NCBI RefSeq assembly: GCF_001441535.1
Contig: NZ_LMAU01000006.1
Coordinates: 101,574 to 165,573, forward strand
Origin: Tsuneonella troitsensis
GTDB taxonomy: Bacteria; Pseudomonadota; Alphaproteobacteria; Sphingomonadales; Sphingomonadaceae
Direction: 5' to 3'
Length of the DNA stretch: 64,000 nt
This document shows, one piece after another, positions 9,262-16,432 of the stretch (its first letter is position 1; every line of letters begins with the position of its first letter). The position numbers and the translations under genes were made by a program. Below the pieces are notes generated by a model, which worked only from the letters and a program-made list of their open reading frames with translations, was not told the DNA's origin and made no database searches.

Positions 9262-9837
9262 ATGATCGAAGATGAAAAGCAGGCGGCCGACGAGGCCGTG
9301 GCGAAGGAACTCGACGGCGTGCCCGCCGACATGATCGACGACCAACCCGAAGGCGAGGAGGACAACCTGTCCGAGGCGCTCTCGGCGCTCAAGAACGATC
9401 TCGACAAGGCGATGCAGGACGTACTGTACGCCCGCGCCGAGACGCAGAACGTGCGTCGCCGGATGGAAAAGGACGTCGCCGATGCGCGCGCCTATGCCGC
9501 GACCGGCTTCGCCCGCGACATCCTGTCGGTTTATGACAACCTGGTCCGCGCGATCGAGGTGATCCCGGCGGACCTGCACGACGACCCGCGCATGAAGGCG
9601 ATGGTCACCGGGATCGAGGCGACCCAGCGCGAGGTGGAAAAGGTATTCGCCGCGCACGGCATCACCCGCATCGCCGCGCAGGGCCTGCCGCTCGACCCGA
9701 ACCAGCACCAGGCAATGCTCGAAATCCCCACGGACGAGCACGAGCCCGGCACGGTGGTTCAGGAAATGCAGAGCGGTTGGATGATCAAGGATCGCCTGCT
9801 GCGCCCGGCGATGGTTGGGGTGGCGAAGAAAGGCTAG
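9262..9837 (+). CDS. grpE: Nucleotide exchange factor GrpE
   Basis: Co-chaperone that releases ADP from DnaK. 191 residues: an acidic, helical N-terminal region (about 1-55), a long coiled-coil stretch (ALSALKNDLDKAMQDVLYARAE) and a C-terminal beta domain with the family signature GLPLDPNQHQAML and EIPTDEHEPGTVVQEMQSGW. It follows hrcA directly. Its TAG stop shares bases CTAG with the convergent stop of the next gene, so the two coding regions overlap by four bases. Confidence 0.97.
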   Translation: MIEDEKQAADEAVAKELDGVPADMIDDQPEGEEDNLSEALSALKNDLDKAMQDVLYARAETQNVRRRMEKDVADARAYAATGFARDILSVYDNLVRAIEVIPADLHDDPRMKAMVTGIEATQREVEKVFAAHGITRIAAQGLPLDPNQHQAMLEIPTDEHEPGTVVQEMQSGWMIKDRLLRPAMVGVAKKG

Positions 9838-10316
9838 TTTATCTGCCTTGGGCCGCTTTGCGAAAGCCAGAGCGCAAGAAATCCGGCGAGGCGTTTTGCT
9901 TGACTCCGGGCGGAAGAAATAACCGCCAACTCTATTGGAAGAACCGCGTCTCGCTCGACCACTGCTAACGGTAATGTCGACAAGAGGACAGTTGCATTTT
10001 CTTCGGTTGACCAGCCTACAGCTCTTGAGTGCACGAGATTATTTCGAAGTCGGACCAATGGCTTACATTCTTGCGTTAAATCGCGAATTCTCTTGAGTTG
10101 TTTCGCGGAGGCGCGTTTCTGGAGGTCCGGATGATCGGCAAGAGCCTGGATACGCTGACCAAAGGGTGTCCCCGCATCTGTTCTCCCGAGTAATGCCAAC
10201 CAGAGCCCGACTTGCAACTCCAGAGCGAAAAAAGCGTCAAGGAAATCTAGTTTGACCCTTTCGTATGATTCGAATGGGCGTGGCTGGACGCTGAGATGAT
10301 GTATTGGAAGTTCCAC
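9834..10316 (-). CDS. HEPN-like hypothetical protein
   Basis: 160-residue protein I cannot place in a named family. It is mostly helical and contains RNNLVH at residues 91-96, an Arg-x4-His motif with Asn right after the Arg, as in HEPN-domain proteins (a helical fold found in many RNA-targeting defence and toxin proteins as well as non-catalytic ones). Base composition and codon use look more AT-rich than the neighbours (AAATCTAG, TTTCTTCG, CTTAAATCGC-like stretches on either strand), suggesting later acquisition. It stands alone between grpE and the dioxygenase-like gene, with no partner resembling a nucleotidyltransferase antitoxin. Function and even fold are inference. Confidence 0.6.
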   Translation of the reverse strand: MELPIHHLSVQPRPFESYERVKLDFLDAFFALELQVGLWLALLGRTDAGTPFGQRIQALADHPDLQKRASAKQLKRIRDLTQECKPLVRLRNNLVHSRAVGWSTEENATVLLSTLPLAVVERDAVLPIELAVISSARSQAKRLAGFLALWLSQSGPRQIN

Positions 10317-10364
10317 AACCCTGATTTATCGGCAGGGAAGTGAAACTCCCGTAAACGACATTTA

Positions 10365-11528
10365 TCAGACCAACTGCGCCGCGTTCTCGTCGCGGTGCTT
10401 CTTCAGGTACTTCATGAACGGAGTGCCGCCCGTGCCCACATCCGGGTCGTTGCCCGCGATGCTACCTGCCTGCTTGTTGATGTAGCTCGCCGCGTACTCG
10501 AGGTGGCGGGTGCGGAAGCGGGCGCTCTGGTTGAGGCACGCGTTGAAGGCATCCTTCAGGCTTTGCGAGCCTGATGCGCGCACGAAATCACGCAAGGTCG
10601 ACTGTGCCGCGAGGTCTTCGATGAAGCGGCGGTGCGGAACCGGGCGATACTGGTGCAGCTCGTCGAGGAACTGGCGCAGCGGATCGTCCGAGTGGCCGAC
10701 CTGGAACAGCGCGTCCATCGCGGGAACGATGCTCGACTGGCTGCCCGTCTGCCCGCGATAGGCCTGCGGCTTCATCTCGAAGCGATCGACGCCCTCGTAG
10801 ACCAGGCCTCCGCCATCGAGCGCGGGATTGTTGGCCCATCCGTGGATGTAGGGCCGAACGCGGTGGAAGTAGATGTAGGGATCGCACCGCTCGGGCATCC
10901 GCGCGAAGTGGCCGTATATGCGCTCCCACGCCTGATCCATCTCGACCAGCAGGCGCTCGGCCTCGGCGGCATCACCGGCTTTCGCCACGGTCACGAGCCG
11001 TGCGGCGTTGTCCAGCAGCACGCCGGCCTCGGCCTCGATCGCGACGTGGATCATCACGAACCAGTTCTCGTCGTCACCGCCCAGGAAATTCTGGACCATG
11101 TAGATGTTCTCGAGCGCAATCGGGCCCGACTTGTCGAGCCGCGCCCAGTTGTCGAGCACATAGGCCGAATAGGGGAGCAGCGGGGCCTGGCCGAGCCGGT
11201 CCGCGATCGCGACCATCGGGCGCGACAGGTTCGCGGGCAAATGCTGCGGCGGGGTCGGCTCGCCCCAGACGTAGGCTTGCACCAGGAAGCTGTAATGCAC
11301 CATCGCGGTGCGGACCTCTTCCTCGGCGGCCTCTCGCGCCCAGTCCTCGAGCCCGGGGTCGGCGAGCTGGTCCAGCCAGTGGCGCACGCGCCCGGTGGAC
11401 ATCAGGCCCGAAAGATTGCCGGCCGCTGCTTTCACCTCGTCGAACAGGGCGGGCAGGGCGATCTCGTCAATCTCGTAATGCGAAAGGAAGCCGCGTTCCC
11501 GCGACATGCCGTAGTCTTTAAGCTCCAT
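10365..11528 (-). CDS. Indoleamine 2,3-dioxygenase-like heme enzyme
   Basis: 387 residues matching the indoleamine 2,3-dioxygenase family (heme enzymes that open the indole ring of tryptophan to N-formylkynurenine). Family features: PLLPYSAYVLDNWARLD (117-132), ENWFVMIHVAIEAEAG (154-169), the substrate/propionate loop RGQTGSQSS (258-266), HRRFIEDLAAQSTLRDFV, and the probable proximal heme ligand His342 in RTRHLEYAASYI. No kynureninase, kynurenine formamidase or other tryptophan-catabolic gene is nearby, so the natural substrate is uncertain; prokaryotic relatives act on various indoles. Transcribed alone; a CCGGGCG/CGCCCGG hairpin lies just upstream at 11545-11568. Confidence 0.8.
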   Translation of the reverse strand: MELKDYGMSRERGFLSHYEIDEIALPALFDEVKAAAGNLSGLMSTGRVRHWLDQLADPGLEDWAREAAEEEVRTAMVHYSFLVQAYVWGEPTPPQHLPANLSRPMVAIADRLGQAPLLPYSAYVLDNWARLDKSGPIALENIYMVQNFLGGDDENWFVMIHVAIEAEAGVLLDNAARLVTVAKAGDAAEAERLLVEMDQAWERIYGHFARMPERCDPYIYFHRVRPYIHGWANNPALDGGGLVYEGVDRFEMKPQAYRGQTGSQSSIVPAMDALFQVGHSDDPLRQFLDELHQYRPVPHRRFIEDLAAQSTLRDFVRASGSQSLKDAFNACLNQSARFRTRHLEYAASYINKQAGSIAGNDPDVGTGGTPFMKYLKKHRDENAAQLV

Positions 11529-11661
11529 TGGGGTGCACCGTGGGCCGGGCGCGGGTTGGGCCGCCCGGATCGATGGTCAAGGAAGTATCAAGCGAAACCG
11601 GATCGCTCAAGGTCGGCGCGGAAATTATCGGGGATGACGTAACGTCCGCGTTCGGATGCGG

Positions 11662-12006
11662 TCAGGCAGCTCCCGGAAACCGCACGAGGATGTCGTAAGC
11701 GGACGCGTCGCCGACCCCGGCGAGCCGGATGCCGTTTCGCAGCAGGAAGGCGTGGCGCACGATCTCGGCCTGCTGTTCGATCCCGTACTTCTCCAGCGCC
11801 CATCCGGGGCGCAGGCTGTACTCGTACCGCTCCCACGGCATCCGGTTGAGCACGAGCCACCACTTGCCCTTGGCCTGAACCTGCCAGACGTGGGTCATTT
11901 CATGGATGAAATGCGCCTTGCGCCAGATGTCGGCGGTGGCGAAATCTTCGCAGTAATTGTCGCTCGTCGGGTGGAAATGAAGGTGCCCGCGCGGCGCCAT
12001 CGTCAC
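11662..12006 (-). CDS. 'vgr-related' protein with HExxH-like motif; start uncertain
   Basis: Small protein of the type annotated as vgr-related in sphingomonads. HEMTHVWQVQ (residues 35-44 from the GTG at 12006) resembles the degenerate zinc-peptidase helix HExTH seen in proteins carried by contractile-injection and DUF4157-like families; EQQAEIVRHAFLLR follows. The GTG at 12006 is the only conventional start, but the frame stays open to 12195 and the upstream translation (ending ...TTGEIALARSIFGDAIDYS..., 12044-12111) looks like genuine family sequence, so the real protein is probably longer and begins at a CTG (12192 or 12114) or through recoding. It lies immediately downstream of the copper chaperone gene. 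Metalloprotease activity is not established. Confidence 0.7.
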   Translation of the reverse strand: MTMAPRGHLHFHPTSDNYCEDFATADIWRKAHFIHEMTHVWQVQAKGKWWLVLNRMPWERYEYSLRPGWALEKYGIEQQAEIVRHAFLLRNGIRLAGVGDASAYDILVRFPGAA

Positions 12007-12188
12007 CGTGCGCGGCTGGAAGGGAAACCACTTGCGGCGCCGGATCGTGACTTGCGAATAATCGATCGCGTCGCCGAAAATGCTGCGGGCGAGCGCGATC
12101 TCGCCAGTCGTCAGTGCGCGCTCGCCGCCGATGGGGCAGGCCGGGGGTTGGCCTTGCGCATCTATGTCAATGTGGTCGAGGCCTTCGC

Positions 12189-12668
12189 TCAGCGCTCATC
12201 CCCCGCGGCGCGGATTTCCACCGGGAAGGTGTGGCGCTTCCCGCCGGAAACGATGATCGTGGCCTCGGTCGTGCCGCCGGCTTTTAGCGCGGGGTCGACG
12301 TCCATCGCCATCAGGTGCTTGCCGCCCGGCTCGAAGGTGACGGTGTCGCCTTTCTTCAACGGGACGGGCAGCATTTCCATCATCTGGACCTTGAAATCGT
12401 ACTCGCCGTAATCGTGAAACATCGCGCTCTTGGCGCCCTTCACTTCGGCCCGGTTGAGCGCAACGCCGCGGTCGCCTTCATAGGCGAGATCGAAATAGAT
12501 CGCCGCCGGATTGCCCGCCACCGGTGCCAAAACCATCCGCGCGTTCGAAATCTTCATGCCCGGGATGCCGGTTTCGGCACCCGGCGCCTCGGTCGGCGTC
12601 TCTCCGCAGGCGGCGAGCGAAAGTGTGCCGGTAGCCAGCGCCAAGGCCATGAACGAACGTCGGAACAT
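12189..12668 (-). CDS. PCu(A)C copper chaperone lipoprotein
   Basis: Periplasmic Cu(I) chaperone of the PCu(A)C family, which delivers copper to the CuA site of cytochrome oxidase. 159 residues with a signal peptide and lipobox LAAC (Cys21), so it is probably a lipoprotein rather than free. The copper motif H-x10-M-x21-H-x-M is exact: His85, Met96, His118 and Met120 (AMFHDY ... GGKHLMAM). No ScoI homologue is adjacent. Its TGA stop overlaps the open frame of the following vgr-related gene, suggesting co-transcription. Confidence 0.92.
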   Translation of the reverse strand: MFRRSFMALALATGTLSLAACGETPTEAPGAETGIPGMKISNARMVLAPVAGNPAAIYFDLAYEGDRGVALNRAEVKGAKSAMFHDYGEYDFKVQMMEMLPVPLKKGDTVTFEPGGKHLMAMDVDPALKAGGTTEATIIVSGGKRHTFPVEIRAAGDER

Positions 12669-12714
12669 CGATTTCCCCCTATGGAACAGGCGGCTCAGGT
12701 AGCCTCCCCAATCT

Positions 12715-12742
12715 CTTGTGCCAAGAAATTCCGCTCCTATAT
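12715..12742 (+). promoter_or_regulatory. RpoH-type heat-shock promoter of dnaK
   Basis: CTTG (12715-12718), 17-base spacer, CCTATAT (12736-12742). This fits the alphaproteobacterial sigma-32 consensus CTTG-N17-CYTATNT. It would start transcription near 12750, giving a leader of about 90 bases before the dnaK ATG. Confidence 0.65.
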
Positions 12743-12838
12743 CGCCCGCGCAACCCGAGCTGCCGAAAGGCCCTTGCCGCGAATGCGGGAGGTCCGAATG
12801 GCGGTGTCCAACAACGTATCAGAACGAATAGGGAAACC

Positions 12839-14767
12839 ATGGCCAAAGTTATCGGTATCGACCTCGGCACCACGAACTCGTGCGTCGCCGTAATGGACGG
12901 CGGCAAGCCCAAGGTTATCGAAAATTCCGAGGGCGCTCGCACCACGCCATCGATCGTCGCGTTCACCAAGGATGGCGAGCGACTGATCGGCCAGCCGGCC
13001 AAGCGCCAGGCAGTCACCAACGGCGACAACACGATTTTCGCGGTGAAGCGCCTTATCGGCCGCCGCTTCGACGATCCGGTGACCAAGAAGGACACCGAGC
13101 TGGTCCCCTACACCATCGTCAAGGGCAAGAACGGCGACGCCTGGGTTCAGGCCGGCGGCGAGGACTATTCGCCCAGCCAGATCAGCGCGTTCATCCTCCA
13201 GAAGATGAAGGAAACCGCCGAGAGCTATCTTGGCGAGACCGTCACCCAGGCGGTCCTCACCGTGCCCGCATACTTCAACGACGCGCAGCGCCAGGCGACC
13301 AAGGACGCCGGGCAGATCGCAGGTCTCGAAGTGCTCCGCATCATCAACGAGCCGACCGCGGCCGCGCTCGCCTATGGTCTCGAGAAGAACGACGGCAAGA
13401 CGATCGCGGTCTATGACCTTGGCGGCGGCACCTTCGACGTGTCGATCCTCGAGATCGGCGACGGCGTGTTCGAGGTGAAGTCGACCAACGGCGATACGTT
13501 CCTGGGCGGCGAAGACTTCGACGCCGCGATCGTCGAGCACCTCGCGGACAAGTTCAAGTCGAAGGAGAACATGGATCTCCGCACCGACAAGCTCGCCCTG
13601 CAGCGGCTCAAGGAAGCGGCCGAGAAGGCCAAGATCGAGCTCTCGAGCGCGCAGACGACCGAGATCAACCTGCCCTTCATCACCGCGCGCATGGAAGGTG
13701 GCAGCACCACTCCGCTCCACCTCGTGGAAACGATCAGCCGTTCGGACCTCGAAAAGATGGTCGCCGGCCTGATCGAGCGCACCAAGGAGCCGATGAAGAA
13801 GGCGCTGGCCGATGCCGGCCTCAAGGCTTCCGAGATCGACGACGTCGTGCTCGTCGGCGGCATGACCCGCATGCCCCGCGTGCGCGAAGTCGTGAAGGAG
13901 TTCTTCGGCAAGGAACCGCACACCGGCGTGAACCCCGACGAGGTGGTTGCGATGGGTGCCGCGATCCAGGCGGGCGTGCTCCAGGGCGACGTCAAGGACG
14001 TGCTGCTGCTCGACGTGACCCCGCTTTCGCTGGGCATCGAGACGCTGGGCGGCATCATGACCAAGATGATCGACCGCAACACGACCATCCCGACCAAGAA
14101 GAGCCAGACCTACTCGACCGCCGAGGACAACCAGCAGGCGGTGACGATCCGCGTGTTCCAGGGCGAGCGCGAGATGGCGCAGGACAACAAGCTGCTGGGC
14201 CAGTTCGATCTCGTCGGAATCCCTTCCGCGCCGCGCGGCGTGCCGCAGATCGAGGTCACGTTCGACATCGACGCGAACGGCATCGTCAACGTGTCCGCCA
14301 AGGACAAGGGCACCGGCAAGGAGCAGCAGATTCGCATCCAGGCCTCGGGCGGCCTCAGCGATTCGGACATCGATCAGATGGTCCGTGACGCTGAAAAGTT
14401 CGCCGAAGAGGACAAGAAGCGTCGTGCCGGCGCCGAAGCGCGCAACCAGGCCGACAGCCTGGTTCATGCGACCGAGAAGCAGCTTCAGGAGCACGGCGAC
14501 AAGATCGACGCCGAACTCAAGGGCGAGGTCGAGACGGCACTGGCGGAAGCGAAGACCGCGCTCGAAGGCGATGATACCGACGCGATCACCGCGAAGGCGC
14601 AGGCGCTGACGGACGTCGCCATGAAGATGGGCCAGGCCATCTACAGTCAGGAGCAGGCTTCGGCTTCCCCGGCTGGTGAAGACGCCGCCGCTTCGAGCGA
14701 GAGCAAGGCCGACGAGGACGTCGTCGACGCCGAGTTCTCCGAAGTCGACGAAGACGCCAAGGGCTGA
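12839..14767 (+). CDS. dnaK: Molecular chaperone DnaK (Hsp70)
   Basis: ATP-dependent chaperone, 642 residues from the ATG at 12839 ([15 protein letters not shown]). The actin-like ATPase domain shows the phosphate loops [19 protein letters not shown] and VGGMTRMP; the substrate-binding domain follows from about residue 390 ([17 protein letters not shown]), and the lid ends in an acidic tail ([16 protein letters not shown]). The frame is open upstream to 12716, but that part overlaps the promoter. Transcribed with dnaJ 73 bases downstream; a strong hairpin lies between them. Works with DnaJ and GrpE, both encoded in the window. Confidence 0.99.
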   Translation: MAKVIGIDLGTTNSCVAVMDGGKPKVIENSEGARTTPSIVAFTKDGERLIGQPAKRQAVTNGDNTIFAVKRLIGRRFDDPVTKKDTELVPYTIVKGKNGDAWVQAGGEDYSPSQISAFILQKMKETAESYLGETVTQAVLTVPAYFNDAQRQATKDAGQIAGLEVLRIINEPTAAALAYGLEKNDGKTIAVYDLGGGTFDVSILEIGDGVFEVKSTNGDTFLGGEDFDAAIVEHLADKFKSKENMDLRTDKLALQRLKEAAEKAKIELSSAQTTEINLPFITARMEGGSTTPLHLVETISRSDLEKMVAGLIERTKEPMKKALADAGLKASEIDDVVLVGGMTRMPRVREVVKEFFGKEPHTGVNPDEVVAMGAAIQAGVLQGDVKDVLLLDVTPLSLGIETLGGIMTKMIDRNTTIPTKKSQTYSTAEDNQQAVTIRVFQGEREMAQDNKLLGQFDLVGIPSAPRGVPQIEVTFDIDANGIVNVSAKDKGTGKEQQIRIQASGGLSDSDIDQMVRDAEKFAEEDKKRRAGAEARNQADSLVHATEKQLQEHGDKIDAELKGEVETALAEAKTALEGDDTDAITAKAQALTDVAMKMGQAIYSQEQASASPAGEDAAASSESKADEDVVDAEFSEVDEDAKG

Positions 14768-14788
14768 TCAGCCACATGGAAACACAGT

Positions 14789-14819
14789 CCGCCACCGGTG
14801 CACACCGCGCCGGTGGCGG
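14789..14819. terminator. Strong hairpin between dnaK and dnaJ
   Basis: Perfect 10-base inverted repeat CCGCCACCGG (14789-14798) / CCGGTGGCGG (14810-14819) with an 11-base loop, in the 73-base dnaK-dnaJ gap. It is not followed by a T-run, so it is more likely a partial terminator or a 3' stabiliser of the dnaK message than a full stop. Confidence 0.55.
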
Positions 14820-14840
14820 CTGAGTTTGGGGCCGGGGTAA

Positions 14841-15962
14841 ATGTCAGCCACCGAAATCGATTTCTACGAAGTTCTCGGCGTGTCCCGCACAGCGGACGAC
14901 GCGGCGATCAAGGCCGCCTATCGCAAGCTCGCGATGCAGTTCCATCCCGACCGGAATGGCGGCTGCAAGGAGAACGAGGACAAGTTCAAGGCGGTTTCGG
15001 CTGCCTACGAGTGCCTCAAGGACCCGCAGAAGCGTGCGGCCTACGACCGCTATGGCCATGCCGCCTTCAACGGCGGGATGGGTGGGGGCGGCCATCCGGG
15101 GGCCGACTTCGGCGACATCGGCGATATCTTCGAAACGATCTTCGGCAGCGCCTTCGGAGGCGGTGGCGCCCGTCAGCAACCTCGACGCGGTGCGGACTTG
15201 CGCTACGACATGGAAATCACCCTCGACGAGGCGTTCCACGGCAAGACGCGCGAGATCGAGATCGAGGTCAGCCAGACTTGCGGCACGTGCGAGGGATCGG
15301 GCGCCAAGCCCGGAACCTCTGCACGGCGCTGCAATCTGTGTTCGGGCATGGGCAAAGTCCGCGCCAAGCAGGGCTTCTTCGTGGTCGAACGCGCGTGTCC
15401 CAACTGTCACGGGCGCGGCGAAGTGATCGAAACCCCGTGCCGCGATTGCGGCGGCGAGGGCCGCATCGACAAGCCGCAGGCACTGGAGGTCGAAATCCCG
15501 CCGGGGGTCGATACTGGCACGCGCATCCGACTTTCGGGCAAAGGTGAGGCGGGCCCGCGCGGCGCGCCTCCGGGCGACCTGTACATATTTGTCCACGTGC
15601 GACCGCACGGCGTGTTCCAGCGCGAAGGAACGACGCTGCTGACGCGTATCCCGATCAGTTTCACCACCGCGGCGTTGGGCGACAGCATCGACATCCCCGA
15701 CCTTGGCGGCGACCATCACACGGTCACCATTCCGGCAGGCATTCAGAGCGGCAAGCAGTTGCGCGTGCGCGGGGCGGGTATGCCCGTCCTCCAGGGGCGC
15801 GGTCGCGGCGACCTTGTGGTCGAGATCGTGGTCGAGACCCCGACGAAGCTCACCAAGGCGCAGCGCGAGATACTGGAGCAATTCCGTGCCACCGAAACCG
15901 GTGACGAGTGCCCGGAGAGCCGCGGTTTCCTCGATCGTCTGAAGGAAGCATTCGGCGGGTGA
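14841..15962 (+). CDS. dnaJ: Molecular chaperone DnaJ (Hsp40)
   Basis: Co-chaperone that loads substrates on DnaK and stimulates its ATPase. 373 residues with J domain (about 5-70, FHPDRN containing HPD), a Gly-rich segment (FNGGMGGGGHPGADFGD), and four CxxCxGxG zinc modules: CGTCEGSG, CNLCSGMG, CPNCHGRG and CRDCGGEG. The C-terminal substrate-binding domains follow. The TGA stop overlaps the GTG start of the phosphatase gene, so the two are translationally coupled. Confidence 0.98.
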   Translation: MSATEIDFYEVLGVSRTADDAAIKAAYRKLAMQFHPDRNGGCKENEDKFKAVSAAYECLKDPQKRAAYDRYGHAAFNGGMGGGGHPGADFGDIGDIFETIFGSAFGGGGARQQPRRGADLRYDMEITLDEAFHGKTREIEIEVSQTCGTCEGSGAKPGTSARRCNLCSGMGKVRAKQGFFVVERACPNCHGRGEVIETPCRDCGGEGRIDKPQALEVEIPPGVDTGTRIRLSGKGEAGPRGAPPGDLYIFVHVRPHGVFQREGTTLLTRIPISFTTAALGDSIDIPDLGGDHHTVTIPAGIQSGKQLRVRGAGMPVLQGRGRGDLVVEIVVETPTKLTKAQREILEQFRATETGDECPESRGFLDRLKEAFGG

Positions 15963-16432
15963 GCGCCAATCGGCCCGCCGTATTGTTCGTGTGTCTCGGC
16001 AACATTTGCCGATCCCCGCTCGCCGAGGCGGCTTTCCGGCTCGAAGCTGAACGCGTTGGCCTCGATGTCGAGATCGATTCCGCCGGAACCGCGAACTGGC
16101 ACGTCGGCAAGGCACCCGATCCACGTTCGATTGCTGTAGCGCGCGAGGCCGGCATCGACATTGCGCACTTCACTGCGCGACAGGTCGTCCAGGATGACTT
16201 CCGCCGGTTCGATCACATCTTCGCGCTCGACAGGAAAAACCTTGCGGACCTCATGGCGATGATGCCCCCGGATTCTACCGCGCAGGTGTCGCTTCTGCTC
16301 GAAACGATCCCGGATCGGAAGAGCGACGACGTGGACGATCCCTACTACGGAAGCGCGGATGCGTTCGCCTTCACATGGACCCATGTTTCGCAGGCCGCCC
16401 GGTTGCTGGTCGAGAGGCTCGCCCGCAGTTGA
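15959..16432 (+). CDS. Low-molecular-weight protein tyrosine phosphatase
   Basis: Cysteine-based phosphatase of the LMW-PTP family, 157 residues from GTG at 15959. The P-loop CLGNICRS gives nucleophile Cys and Arg (C-x5-R) near residue 12, and the general-acid loop DPYYG is near residue 126. The GTG overlaps the dnaJ TGA as GTGA; the frame is open to 15908 inside dnaJ, but the start at 15959 gives the normal family N-terminus (ANRPAVLFVCLGN). Targets in this organism are unknown; relatives act on tyrosine kinases of polysaccharide export or on small phosphorylated molecules. Confidence 0.93.
   Translation: MSANRPAVLFVCLGNICRSPLAEAAFRLEAERVGLDVEIDSAGTANWHVGKAPDPRSIAVAREAGIDIAHFTARQVVQDDFRRFDHIFALDRKNLADLMAMMPPDSTAQVSLLLETIPDRKSDDVDDPYYGSADAFAFTWTHVSQAARLLVERLARS

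Noticed and set aside
11545..11568. CCGGGCG/CGCCCGG hairpin as terminator
   Set aside because: It lies upstream of the dioxygenase start rather than after a gene end close by, has no T-run, and the function cannot be decided.
12737..14494. 585-codon frame antisense to dnaK
   Set aside because: Shadow of dnaK codon bias; no protein-like motifs and no ribosome-binding site context.
14844..16124. 426-codon frame antisense to dnaJ
   Set aside because: Antisense shadow; dnaJ zinc motifs are clear on the plus strand.
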